This document shows, one piece after another, positions 23,997-31,662 of a stretch of DNA of 35,282 bases. The stretch is from Thermomonas hydrothermalis (GTDB lineage: Bacteria > Pseudomonadota > Gammaproteobacteria > Xanthomonadales > Xanthomonadaceae), in the NCBI RefSeq assembly GCF_900129205.1, contig NZ_FQUK01000027.1:1-35282 (forward strand). The letters are read 5' to 3'. Position 1 is the first letter of the stretch. Every line of letters starts with the position of its first letter. Made by a program: the position numbers and the translations under genes. The notes under the pieces are model-generated. The model worked only from the letters and a program-made list of their open reading frames with translations. It was not told where the DNA came from and ran no database searches.

Positions 23997-24770
23997 ATGA
24001 GCACCGAACTGATCCCGTTTGATTTCGAAGGCCGTCCGGTCCGGGTCGTCACGGATGCCCAAGGCGAACCGTGGTTCGTCGCGGCGGATGTGTGCGCGGT
24101 TCTTGAACTGCCGAACACCACCCGCGCCTTGGCGCGACTGGACCCTGACGAGCAAGCCCTGATCTCAATTCAGGGCATCTCGCGCGGCAATGACCAGGTC
24201 AACGTCGTCAACGAGCCCGGCCTCTACAGCCTGGTGCTGGGTAGCCGCAAGCGCGAGGCCAAGCACTTCAAGCGCTGGGTGACACACGAGGTGCTGCCGG
24301 CGATCCGCAAGACGGGCAGCTACACGGCGCCAAGTGCACGCCCGACCCTGCCGGCACCCACCCAGGACCGCGTCGCCGCTCTGCTGCTGATCGGCGAGGC
24401 CGTGGCCAAGGTGCCGGGGGTCAAACCCGGCATCGCGATGGCGGCCACGCTCACCTGCATCCAGGAGAACACGGGCTTGGCGGTCGAGACGCTGCGCCGC
24501 GCCCTTCCTGCCAGGGACACTGCCGCGAACGAGGCGATCTGCTCGCTCAACGCCACCCAGCTCGGCAGGCTGCTCGGCCTGTCGGCCAAGGCCACCAACC
24601 AGCGTCTGGCCCACCACGGCCTGCAGTTGCGCAACGAACGCGACGAGTGGGAACTGACCGAGGCCGGCGAGGCCTGGGCCGAGGCGATGCCGTACTCCCG
24701 CAACGGGCACAGCGGCTACCAGATCCTCTGGAACCCCGCCGTCGCTGAAGTGCTGAAGGAGGTGGCGTGA
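23997..24770 (+). CDS. BRO-family phage antirepressor
   Basis: The 257-aa product has an N-terminal BRO (Bro-N) domain at about 1-105: FEGRPVRVVTDAQGEPWFVA, ADVCAVLELPNTTRALARLD, INEPGLYSLVLGSRKREAKH-type text as NEPGLYSLVLGSRKREA, and RWVTHEVLPAIRKTGSY. BRO domains bind DNA and act as antirepressors in phages. The C-terminal half (about 120-257) is a different, helical domain with a probable HTH at LNATQLGRLLGLSAKATNQR that ends GYQILWNPAVAEVL. GGAGGAG lies upstream of ATG 23997. It overlaps the AAA gene start by one base. Confidence 0.9.
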   Translation: MSTELIPFDFEGRPVRVVTDAQGEPWFVAADVCAVLELPNTTRALARLDPDEQALISIQGISRGNDQVNVVNEPGLYSLVLGSRKREAKHFKRWVTHEVLPAIRKTGSYTAPSARPTLPAPTQDRVAALLLIGEAVAKVPGVKPGIAMAATLTCIQENTGLAVETLRRALPARDTAANEAICSLNATQLGRLLGLSAKATNQRLAHHGLQLRNERDEWELTEAGEAWAEAMPYSRNGHSGYQILWNPAVAEVLKEVA

Positions 24771-25600
24771 TGGCCCTTCCCATCATCACCGCCGATGAGC
24801 GCCTCGCCGAGAAGCAGGGCGTCAAGCTCGTGCTGCTGGGCAAGAGCGGCATCGGCAAGACCAGCCAGTTGAAGACCCTGCCCGAAGCCTCGACCCTGTT
24901 CGTCGACCTCGAGGCTGGCGACTTGGCCGTCAAGGACTGGCGCGGCGACTGCGTGCGCCCGACCACCTGGCCGGAGTTCCGCGATCTCGTGGTGTTCCTG
25001 GCCGGCCCGAACCCGGCGCTGCCTGCGGATGCGCCGTTCTCCGAGGCGCACTACCGGCACGTGTGCGAGCGCTACGGCGATCCCGGTCAACTCGCCAAGT
25101 ACGACACCTACTTCGTCGACTCGATCACCGTGCTCGCGCGCCTCGCCCTGATCTGGGCCAAGACCCAGCCGCAGGCCTACAGCGAGCGCACCGGCAAGCC
25201 CGACACCCGGGGCGCCTACGGCCTGCTCGGCTCGGAACTGATCGGGGCGCTGACCCATCTGCAGCACGCGCGCGGCAAGCACGTCGTGTTCGTGGCCATC
25301 CTCGACGAGCGCCTGGACGACTTCAACCGCAAGGTGTTCGTGCCGCAGATCGAGGGCGCCAAGACCGCAGCCGAGTTGCCCGGCATCGTCGATGAAGTCG
25401 TCACCTTGGCCGAGATCAAGGCCGAGGACGGCAGCGCCTACCGCGCCTTCGTCACCCACACCCTGAACCCCTACGGCTATCCGGCCAAGGACCGAAGCGG
25501 CCAGCTCGAGTTGCTGGAGCCGCCGAACCTGCGCGCGCTGATCGACAAGTGCGCCGCTGCCACCCGCATCCCGCCATCCCCCACTGCATCCCAGGAGTAA
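24770..25600 (+). CDS. AAA ATPase, phage nucleotide-binding protein
   Basis: The 276-aa product has Walker A GKSGIGKT at 24-31 and a probable Walker B in DTYFVDSITVL, which fits the AAA_24 phage nucleotide-binding family, a RecA-like fold often found among recombination genes such as ERF/SSAP neighbours. Start: ATG 24770 shares its A with the last base of the BRO stop (TGATG) and has AAGGAGG 8 bases before; the GTG at 24767 is less likely. Function in phage DNA recombination or replication is inferred from neighbours: an unknown protein, then a nuclease and primase-helicase. Confidence 0.88.
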   Translation: MALPIITADERLAEKQGVKLVLLGKSGIGKTSQLKTLPEASTLFVDLEAGDLAVKDWRGDCVRPTTWPEFRDLVVFLAGPNPALPADAPFSEAHYRHVCERYGDPGQLAKYDTYFVDSITVLARLALIWAKTQPQAYSERTGKPDTRGAYGLLGSELIGALTHLQHARGKHVVFVAILDERLDDFNRKVFVPQIEGAKTAAELPGIVDEVVTLAEIKAEDGSAYRAFVTHTLNPYGYPAKDRSGQLELLEPPNLRALIDKCAAATRIPPSPTASQE

Positions 25601-25603
25601 GCC

Positions 25604-26230
25604 ATGTCCGCATGGAACGATTTCAACGACGCCGAACAGCAGCCCAGTTTCGACCTGATCCCCAAGGGCACGCTCGCCCGCGTGCGCATGACCCTCAAGC
25701 CCGGGGGCTTCGATGACCCGGCCCAGGGCTGGACCGGGGGCTACGCCACGCAGAGCTTCGAGACCGGCTCGGTGTACCTGGCGGCCGAGTTCGTGGTGCT
25801 GGAGGGCGAGTACGCCCGGCGCAAGCTGTGGTCGAACATCGGCTTGCACAGCGCGAAGGGCCCGGCTTGGGGCCAGATGGGGCGCAGCTTCGTGCGCGCC
25901 GTGCTCAATTCCGCCCGCAACGTCCATCCGCAGGACATGAGCCCGCAGGCCGCCGCCGCGCGGCGCATCCAGGGCTTCCACGAGCTCGACGGCATCGAGT
26001 TTGCGGCCCGCATCGACGTCGAGAAGGACGGCCGCGGCGAGTTGAAGAACGTCATCCGAAACGCCGTCGAGCCCGACCACCCGGACTACGCCCGCCTGAT
26101 GGGGCTGCCGCCGAAGAACCCCGGCAGTGGTTCCACCGGCGCGCCCGCCGCAGCAACCCCGCCGCGCACGACGCCGCCCGTCAACCCGCAACGCCCCGCC
26201 ATGCCGGGCAAGCCCGCCTGGGCGCAGTGA
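25604..26230 (+). CDS. Hypothetical phage protein, possibly DNA-binding
   Basis: The 208-aa product begins MSAWNDFNDAEQQPSFDLIP and has a beta-rich core (RVRMTLKPGGFDDPAQGWTG, YLAAEFVVLEGEYARRKLW) that recalls phage single-strand DNA-binding proteins of the DUF669 type, then a helical part and a Pro-rich disordered tail (about 175-208). It sits 3 bases after the AAA gene, and an AAA_24 ATPase next to an SSB-like protein is a known phage recombination arrangement. I see no decisive motif, so the SSB idea is inference. Confidence 0.75.
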   Translation: MSAWNDFNDAEQQPSFDLIPKGTLARVRMTLKPGGFDDPAQGWTGGYATQSFETGSVYLAAEFVVLEGEYARRKLWSNIGLHSAKGPAWGQMGRSFVRAVLNSARNVHPQDMSPQAAAARRIQGFHELDGIEFAARIDVEKDGRGELKNVIRNAVEPDHPDYARLMGLPPKNPGSGSTGAPAAATPPRTTPPVNPQRPAMPGKPAWAQ

Positions 26231-26293
26231 GAGGAGGGGCGATGAAAACGAGCGAAGCGAAGTTTCGCGAAGCCGAAGGCGAGAGCGAATGCA

Positions 26294-26815
26294 ATGAGCG
26301 GCAAGTGCTGGGTCTGCAAACGACAGGCGCGCGGCTACGGCCACTCGGACCTTCGGCATCCGGTGGGCGACGCCCGGCGCTATCCGATCGACTGGGTGTT
26401 CTGCTCGCGGCGTTGCCAGGAGGCGTTTCACGCGCTCTACGGTCAGTGGCTGCGGGTGCAGGAAGGACGCACGCCCAAGACGGAGGTGGCCATGATCGAC
26501 CCGTCTGACGTCGAACTGGCCGCGATGAAGAAGTGCCTCAAGGCCTTCGGCGCGGCGGCAGAAAGCATCGGCTTTGCCAAGCCGCTGGGCGAGTATTCCG
26601 AGGCTGAGGCGATGCAGGTGATCGACGCCATCGTCACCTGCTACACGGACGCGATGGTCGAGCACCACGAGGCGACCAAGTATCCGCCGGTGCGGGGCTT
26701 GAAAGACCCGGTGTCCGACCCGTTCGCCGACCTCGAGGACGATCTGCCGTGGGAAGAACCGAAGGCTCAAGCGCAGACGGCACGCACGGCAGCACCCAAG
26801 GAGGCGCGGCGATGA
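26294..26815 (+). CDS. DUF6511 phage protein
   Basis: The 173-aa product opens with MSGKCWVCKRQARGYGHSDL and WVFCSRRCQEAFHALYGQW, which matches the DUF6511 family found in prophages. The Cys residues (C5, C8, then C37 and C41 by my count) form a likely zinc-binding pair of CxxC/CxxxC. The rest is helical with an acidic end (DPFADLEDDLPWEE). The function of DUF6511 is unknown. The ATG at 26294 is preceded only by a weak purine-rich stretch; a stronger ribosome site lies before an out-of-frame ATG at 26242. Its stop overlaps the nuclease start. Confidence 0.82.
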   Translation: MSGKCWVCKRQARGYGHSDLRHPVGDARRYPIDWVFCSRRCQEAFHALYGQWLRVQEGRTPKTEVAMIDPSDVELAAMKKCLKAFGAAAESIGFAKPLGEYSEAEAMQVIDAIVTCYTDAMVEHHEATKYPPVRGLKDPVSDPFADLEDDLPWEEPKAQAQTARTAAPKEARR

Positions 26816-27558
26816 TGGACTTCAACGCCTCCAAGAGCCTGTCGGGTCAGCTCACGGCGCTGATCGACGCCGGGCTGCAGCAGTCTCGCGCGGCGCAGCC
26901 TCGCCGCACGTACCTGGGCGCCTCGCGCCTCGGGGCCGCCTGCGAGCGCGCGCTGCAGTACGAGGTCGCCGACGCTCCGGTCGATCCGGGTCGCGAGACC
27001 GACGGTCGGATGCTGCGCGTCTTCGAGCGCGGCCACGTGATCGAGGACTGCATGGTCGGATGGCTGCGCGCGGCGGGCTTCGATCTGCGCACGCGTAACG
27101 ACGCGGGCGAGCCCTTCGGCTTCTCGGCGCTGGACGGGCGCCTGCAGGGCCACGTCGATGGCGTGCTCGTCGCCGGGCCCGACCTCGGCCACGACAGCGG
27201 CTATCCCGCGCTGTGGGAGAACAAGTGCCTGGGCGCCAAATCGTGGCGCGAGTTGGAGAGACATCGGCTCGCGGTCGCCAAGCCCGTCTACGCCGCCCAG
27301 GTCGCGCTCTACCAGGCCTATCTCGAACTGCACGCGCACCCGGCCCTGTTCACGGCGGTGAACGCCGACACCATGGAGATCCACGCCGAGCTGGTGCCGT
27401 TCGATGCGGCGTTGGCGCAGCGCATGTCCGACCGGGCGGTCAAGGTCATCACGGCCACCGAGGCGGGCGAACTGCTGCCGCGCTCGTTCTCCGATCCCAC
27501 CCATGTCGAGTGCCGGATGTGCCCATGGCAGGACCGGTGCTGGAGGGCTGCGGCATGA
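26812..27558 (+). CDS. PD-(D/E)XK nuclease, Cas4/RecB-like with Fe-S cysteines
   Basis: The 248-aa product is a RecB-family exonuclease. Motif II is D116 (GHVDGVLV), motif III is E136-N-K138 (WENK), and a Q163-x3-Y167 follows. Four cysteines are placed as in Cas4 and AddB: C44 (ACERALQY) upstream of the core, and C234-x2-C237-x5-C243 at the C-terminus, a probable [4Fe-4S] cluster. Family members degrade or trim DNA ends 5' to 3' or 3' to 5'. ATG 26812 has AAGGAGG 6 bases before it. It stands in a replication module, with no cas1/cas2 nearby, so a phage recombination role is likeliest. Confidence 0.9.
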   Translation: MMDFNASKSLSGQLTALIDAGLQQSRAAQPRRTYLGASRLGAACERALQYEVADAPVDPGRETDGRMLRVFERGHVIEDCMVGWLRAAGFDLRTRNDAGEPFGFSALDGRLQGHVDGVLVAGPDLGHDSGYPALWENKCLGAKSWRELERHRLAVAKPVYAAQVALYQAYLELHAHPALFTAVNADTMEIHAELVPFDAALAQRMSDRAVKVITATEAGELLPRSFSDPTHVECRMCPWQDRCWRAAA

Positions 27559-27809
27559 GGACCCGATCCGTATCGACGACGGGCGCGATTGGCGAGCCCA
27601 TGATCGACGCCAAGCAAGCCGCGGCCAGCCTGCGTCTGCCGTACTACTGGTTCGCCGATCCAATGATGCGCGCCAAGCACCGCATCCCGCACTACCTTCT
27701 GGGTGGGCTGGTGCGCTACCGGCTGTCGGAACTGCAGGTTTGGGCCTCGCACCACGCGAGAGCCATGGCCCGCAGCGCGTCGGATGGCAGCGAGGAGGGC
27801 GGTGCATGA
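27555..27809 (+). CDS. Small HTH phage protein
   Basis: The 84-aa product shows a HTH_17-like core (MIDAKQAAASLRLPYYWFAD, then HRIPHYLLGGLVRYRLSELQ) with a Ser/Ala-rich end. The wing GLVRYRLSELQVW is typical of excisionase-type binders in prophages. ATG 27555 overlaps the nuclease stop in ATGA, and the next gene begins in its own stop (ATGA again), so translation is coupled on both sides. An internal ATG at 27600 gives the minimal domain. It probably binds DNA near the replication origin or a promoter, which is inferred. Confidence 0.75.
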   Translation: MRTRSVSTTGAIGEPMIDAKQAAASLRLPYYWFADPMMRAKHRIPHYLLGGLVRYRLSELQVWASHHARAMARSASDGSEEGGA

Positions 27810-30076
27810 TCGATTTCAACGCTCTCCCGGACCCGCCCGCCGACGCCGACCCCACCGCGCGCCGCGAGGAGATTCGCGCCGCCCTGCTCGCGAGGCTGGA
27901 GTCGGTGTTGTTCACCCTGTTCCCCGCTGGAAAGAAGCGCCGCGGCAAGTTCGTCATCGGCGACGTGCTCGGCAGCCCGGGGGACAGCCTGGAAGTCGTG
28001 CTCGACGGCGACAAGGCGGGGCTCTGGACCGACCGCGCCACCGGCGACGGCGGCGATGTGTTCCACCTGATCGGCGGCCACTACGGCGTGGACGTGCAGG
28101 GCGACTTCGCCCGCGTCCTCGATCTGGCCGAGGACCTCGTCGGCCGAGCCCCCACGGCCCCGTCGCGCAAGGCGGCCAAGAAGGCCCCGATCGACGACCT
28201 CGGCCCGGCCACCGCCAAGTGGGACTACCTCGACGCACAAGGGCAGCTCATCGCCGTCGTCTACCGCTACGACCCGCCCGGGCGCAAGAAGGAGTTCCGG
28301 CCCTGGGACGCGCGCCGCCGCAAGATGGCACCGCCCGAGCCGCGGCCGCTGTACAACCAGCCGGGGATCCACAACGCCGCCCAGGTCGTGCTGGTCGAGG
28401 GCGAGAAATGCGCCCAGGCCTTGATCGAGCTCGGGATCGTGGCCACCACCGCGATGCACGGGGCGAATGCGCCCGTGGACAAGACCGATTGGTCGCCGCT
28501 CGCCGGCAAGGCCGTCCTCCTCTGGCCCGACCGCGACAAACCCGGCTGGGACTATGCGATGGCCGCGGCGCAGGCCGCACTCGCCGCCGGCGCCGCCTCC
28601 TGCGACATGCTGCTGCCGCCCGACGACAAGCCCGAGGGGTGGGACGCGGCCGACGCCGTCGCCCAAGGCTTCGACGTCGCCGCCTTCATCGCCTCGGGCC
28701 CGCGGATGAGCATCAAGCCAGCACTTGGGCAGCCCACGCAGGAGCCTTCCGTCTGGGCCACCGACGACGCGCTGGCGCTGAGCTTCACCAGCCGCTACAG
28801 CGAAGACTGGCGCTACTGCGCCGCCTGGGGCAAGTGGCTGGTGTGGGACGGCCGGCGCTGGCAGGCGGACGAGACGCTGTTGGTGCACCACCTCATCCGG
28901 GCGATCTGCCGCGAGGCCGCCCTCAAGGCCGACTCCCACCGGCTGGCGGCCAAGCTCGCCGCGAGCAGCACGGTCGGCGGCGTGGAGCGGCTGGCGCGCA
29001 CCGACCGGCGGCACGCCTCCACCTCGCAGGAGTGGGACGCGGATCTGTTCGCGCTCAACACGCCGGGCGGCGTGGTCGACCTGCGCACCGGGCGGCTGCG
29101 CCTCCACGACCGCGCCGACCGCATGACCAAGCTCGCCACCGCCACGCCCCGCGGCGACTGCCCCCGCTGGCGGGCGTTCCTGGCCGACGTCACCGGGGAC
29201 GATGCCGACCTGCAGGCCTACCTGCAGCGCATGGTGGGCTATTGCCTCACCGGCTCGACGGCGGCGCACGCGCTGTTCTTCCTCTACGGCACCGGCGCCA
29301 ACGGCAAATCGGTGTTCGTGAACACCTTGGCCACGATCCTCGGCGACTACGCCACCAGCGCGCCGATGGACACCTTCATGGAGGCGCGCGGCGACCGGCA
29401 TCCGACCGATCTCGCGGGCCTGCGCGGGGCGCGCTTCGTCTCCTCCATCGAGACCGAGCAGGGCCGGCGCTGGAACGAGTCCAAGGTCAAGGCGATCACC
29501 GGCGGCGACAAGGTCTCGGCGCGCTTCATGCGCCAGGACTTCTTCGAGTACACGCCCCAGTTCAAGCTGGTCATCGCCGGCAACCACAAGCCCGCGATCC
29601 GCAACGTGGACGAGGCGATGAAGCGCCGGCTGCACCTCATCCCCTTCACCGTGACCATCCCGCCCGAGCGGCGCGACGCCGGGCTCACCGACAAGCTCCT
29701 GGCCGAACGCGACGGCATTCTCGCCTGGGCGGTGCAGGGCTGTCTGGCCTGGCAGCGCGAGGGGCTCCAGCCCCCGGCCAGCGTGGTGTCGGCCACCGCC
29801 GAGTACTTCGACGAGGAGGACGCCGTCGGCGACTTCCTGGACGAGGAGGCCCAGCGCCACCCGCAGGCCCGCGTGGCCGTGGCCGACGTGTTCCAGCGCT
29901 GGCAGGACTGGGCCGGCCGGCGCGGCGAGTACGTGGGCACGAGCCGCTGGCTCGCGCAGCAACTGGCCAACCGCGGCTTCGAGCGCACGCGCATCCACGG
30001 CGGCGTCAAGGCCCTGGCGGGCCTGTCGCTCAAGCCCAAGGACTCCGGCGTACGGCTCCCGTACCGCGACGACTGA
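27806..30076 (+). CDS. Phage primase-helicase (TOPRIM plus SF3, D5/P4-like)
   Basis: The 756-aa product has an N-terminal domain, then a TOPRIM primase domain at about 190-290 (VVLVEGEKCAQALIELGI with E198, and LLWPDRDKPGWDY with D242 and D244 by my count), a D5_N region at about 335-475, and an SF3 helicase core with Walker A GTGANGKS at 495-502 and the motif KLVIAGNHKPAIRN. It should unwind and prime the replication of the element. No separate zinc-ribbon is seen at the N-terminus. It starts in the stop of the small HTH gene and ends before an inverted-repeat region that may serve as the origin. Confidence 0.93.
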   Translation: MIDFNALPDPPADADPTARREEIRAALLARLESVLFTLFPAGKKRRGKFVIGDVLGSPGDSLEVVLDGDKAGLWTDRATGDGGDVFHLIGGHYGVDVQGDFARVLDLAEDLVGRAPTAPSRKAAKKAPIDDLGPATAKWDYLDAQGQLIAVVYRYDPPGRKKEFRPWDARRRKMAPPEPRPLYNQPGIHNAAQVVLVEGEKCAQALIELGIVATTAMHGANAPVDKTDWSPLAGKAVLLWPDRDKPGWDYAMAAAQAALAAGAASCDMLLPPDDKPEGWDAADAVAQGFDVAAFIASGPRMSIKPALGQPTQEPSVWATDDALALSFTSRYSEDWRYCAAWGKWLVWDGRRWQADETLLVHHLIRAICREAALKADSHRLAAKLAASSTVGGVERLARTDRRHASTSQEWDADLFALNTPGGVVDLRTGRLRLHDRADRMTKLATATPRGDCPRWRAFLADVTGDDADLQAYLQRMVGYCLTGSTAAHALFFLYGTGANGKSVFVNTLATILGDYATSAPMDTFMEARGDRHPTDLAGLRGARFVSSIETEQGRRWNESKVKAITGGDKVSARFMRQDFFEYTPQFKLVIAGNHKPAIRNVDEAMKRRLHLIPFTVTIPPERRDAGLTDKLLAERDGILAWAVQGCLAWQREGLQPPASVVSATAEYFDEEDAVGDFLDEEAQRHPQARVAVADVFQRWQDWAGRRGEYVGTSRWLAQQLANRGFERTRIHGGVKALAGLSLKPKDSGVRLPYRDD

Positions 30077-30083
30077 CCACCCA

Positions 30084-30184
30084 CGGTGACCGAAGGTGAC
30101 CCGTCCAAGGATTGAGTCTCTTTACGCGCGTACGCGCGCGCGGGCGGAAGGGATATTCCCCACGGCGGTCACCTTCGGTCACCG
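30084..30184. repeat. 18-bp inverted repeat built from GGTGACC motifs, candidate origin or operator
   Basis: CGGTGACCGAAGGTGACC (30084-30101) is the exact reverse complement of 30167-30184. Each arm holds two GGTGACC units separated by GAA, so there are four sites around a 65-base centre. It sits in the only sizable gap (138 bases) in the replication module, 8 bases after the primase-helicase stop. Confidence 0.6.
30125..30138. repeat. 14-bp CG palindrome inside the inverted repeat
   Basis: CGCGCGTACGCGCG is a perfect palindrome, within the loop of the 18-bp inverted repeat. An alternating purine-pyrimidine run of this kind can form Z-DNA or a small cruciform. A chance occurrence is possible in such GC-rich DNA. 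Confidence 0.4.
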
Positions 30185-30214
30185 GCATGAGAACACGAAC
30201 GAAGGACTGCAACG

Positions 30215-30691
30215 ATGACAGCAACGATTCTGGCCCTCGACCTGGGCACCACCACCGGCTGGGCGCTGCGCGACCGCACCGGCCGCATCACCAGCGGCAG
30301 CCAATCCTTCAAGCCACAGCGATTCGAAGGCGGCGGCATGCGCTACCTGCGCTTTGGCCGTTGGATTTCTGAAATTCAGACATCGGTTTCTGAACTTCAG
30401 TTTTTGTACTTCGAGGAAGTGCGCCGCCACGCCTCCACCGATGCCGCGCACGCCTACGGCGGGTTCCTCGCCACGCTCACGGCCTGGTGCGAGCACCACG
30501 GCGTCCCCTACCAGGGCGTGCCGGTGGGCACGATCAAGAAGCACGTCACCGGTAAGGGCAATGCGAGCAAGGACGAGATGATGGCGGCCATGCGCGCGCG
30601 CGGCTACCTGCCCACCGACGACAACGAAGCCGACGCGCTGGCCCTGCTGCACTGGGCCATCCAGCATCACGACGCGGCACAGGAGGCGTGA
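30215..30691 (+). CDS. RuvC-like Holliday junction resolvase
   Basis: The 158-aa product has the RNase H-like fold of phage RuvC proteins. D9 lies in ILALDLGTTTGWALRD, an acidic pair in LYFEEVRRH (near 67-68), and a final DDNEADALALL motif supplies the last metal ligand. It lacks the long C-terminus of cellular RuvC. It should cut branched DNA during phage recombination or replication. ATG 30215 has GAAGGA upstream. Its position after the primase-helicase and before the regulator is common in phages. The segment at about 50-65 (WISEIQTSVSELQ) holds a short repeat at the DNA level. Confidence 0.88.
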   Translation: MTATILALDLGTTTGWALRDRTGRITSGSQSFKPQRFEGGGMRYLRFGRWISEIQTSVSELQFLYFEEVRRHASTDAAHAYGGFLATLTAWCEHHGVPYQGVPVGTIKKHVTGKGNASKDEMMAAMRARGYLPTDDNEADALALLHWAIQHHDAAQEA

Positions 30692-30692
30692 G

Positions 30693-30902
30693 ATGGACAT
30701 CCCGACCCCTCGCTACCGCTGCCCGCTGGGGCGCCTGCAGCCCGAGCCGATGGACGTGGAGGCCGTCAAGCGCCGCGGCTGGCGCGAGCAACGCCTGCTC
30801 GTCGTCTCCCTCGAGGACGACCGGCTCGACTGGATGGAACGCGAGCTGATCCGCCGAATCGGCGAGCGGCTCTACGGGGCACGGGAGGCGCGCCATGGCT
30901 GA
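30693..30902 (+). CDS. Small hypothetical phage protein
   Basis: The 69-aa product (MDIPTPRYRCPLGRLQPEPM ... VVSLEDDRLDWMERELIRRI) is charged and probably helical at its C-terminus. I do not recognise it. It starts one base after the RuvC-like stop behind AGGAGG and its end overlaps the next gene by 8 bases, so it is part of the operon. It has one cysteine and no clear domain. Confidence 0.65.
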   Translation: MDIPTPRYRCPLGRLQPEPMDVEAVKRRGWREQRLLVVSLEDDRLDWMERELIRRIGERLYGAREARHG

Positions 30903-31332
30903 GTGGACCGTCGAGCGTGTGGACGAACGCTTCCGGGAGGCGGCCATCACCGCCCACCGCCTGCCGCCCGTGCGCGTGCAGGGCTACTTCAACACCTGGC
31001 CCGCGATCCGCCGCATGCCCTGGGAGACGCTGGGGGCCGAACCCACGATCCGGCGCTTCCCACCCAGCCCCGAGGCCATCGAGCGCATGCTCGAGACCAT
31101 GCGCTGGGTCTTGTGGCTGGAGGAAGAGGAACGCCACCTGGTATGGATGCGCGCCGAGCGCCACCGCTGGCGCGACATCTGCGCCCGCTTCGGCTGCGAC
31201 CGGACCACGGCGTGGCGGCGGTGGCAGCGGGCGTTGCAGACTGTCGCGAACCACCTAAACACCACGCAACAAGGTGCCAGCGCAGCGGCAGGACGAAGCA
31301 CCACTCCCAAAGCCATGCGCAACGCCGATTAA
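30895..31332 (+). CDS. DUF6362 phage protein, probable transcription regulator
   Basis: The 145-aa product matches DUF6362 by LPPVRVQGYFNTWPAIRR, the Pro-rich RFPPSPEAIERMLETMRWVL, and LVWMRAERHRWRDICARFGC followed by DRTTAWRRWQRALQTVANHL. The last part is a sigma-70-region-4-like HTH, so a role in DNA binding, perhaps as late-gene activator, is plausible but unproved. The C-terminal 25 residues are low complexity. It overlaps the previous gene by 8 bases and is the last gene before a gap of 330 bases. Confidence 0.85.
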   Translation: MAEWTVERVDERFREAAITAHRLPPVRVQGYFNTWPAIRRMPWETLGAEPTIRRFPPSPEAIERMLETMRWVLWLEEEERHLVWMRAERHRWRDICARFGCDRTTAWRRWQRALQTVANHLNTTQQGASAAAGRSTTPKAMRNAD

Positions 31333-31543
31333 CGCCGCACTCGGTTGCTCGCGGTTTGGGGTTGGATGCGAAACCGGGCGTGCGCACAGGTGCAACAAAT
31401 CCGCCGGTCCGAGGGTAGTATCTCGGCTAAGATCTGGACTGGACAGCGGCGACGGTCAAGCAAGCCGTCCAGCCATCCACGGGTCCTTCCTGGGCACCCA
31501 GCTATGCGGGGGGCGCGAGCGCGGCGCTTCGCCACCGTCAGGG

Positions 31544-31576
31544 TGCAAACCGAGGTTTGCAGGGTTTGCGGTTTGC
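31544..31576. repeat. GGTTTGC repeat cluster
   Basis: TGCAAACC-ga-GGTTTGCA forms a perfect 8-bp inverted repeat (31544-31561). Two more GGTTTGC copies follow at 31563-31569 and 31570-31576, so four sites lie within 33 bases. This looks like a binding array for a regulator or an origin iteron; no function is known. Confidence 0.5.
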
Positions 31577-31611
31577 AGCCCTCCAGCCCGAGACCTTCTC
31601 CCCGACACCCC

Positions 31612-31643
31612 AAGCCCGCCCACGGTCCGCCGTCGGCGGGCTT
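31612..31643 (+). terminator. Terminator-like hairpin before the methyltransferases
   Basis: AAGCCCGCC and GGCGGGCTT form a 9-bp stem with a 14-base loop, followed by a broken T-rich stretch (CTTCGTTT). The loop is large, so efficiency is uncertain. It would end transcription of the upstream module and supports a start of the methyltransferase after it. Confidence 0.55.
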
Positions 31644-31662
31644 CTTCGTTTCCGAGGCACCG

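Larger units (their letters stand above)
31333..31662. other. Regulatory gap before the methyltransferases
   Basis: About 330 bases between the DUF6362 stop and the first methyltransferase domain. A long open frame reads through (from 31345) but carries no family similarity and crosses a hairpin, so I do not treat it as coding. The region holds a cluster of GGTTTGC repeats (31544-31576) and a terminator-like hairpin (31612-31643). The left part (31380-31480) has possible but weak promoter text. Confidence 0.55.

Noticed and set aside
24716-26770. 684-aa minus-strand frame over the phage genes
   Set aside because: It spans four plus-strand genes with recognisable domains and ribosome sites, and its own translation matches no family.
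27703-30099. 798-aa plus-strand frame overlapping the primase-helicase
   Set aside because: Arg/Pro-rich translation shifted by one base from the real gene, which carries TOPRIM and Walker motifs.
31345-31662. 106-codon upstream extension of the first methyltransferase
   Set aside because: No domain similarity, it crosses a repeat cluster and a terminator-like hairpin, and the paralogue starts right at its ParB domain.
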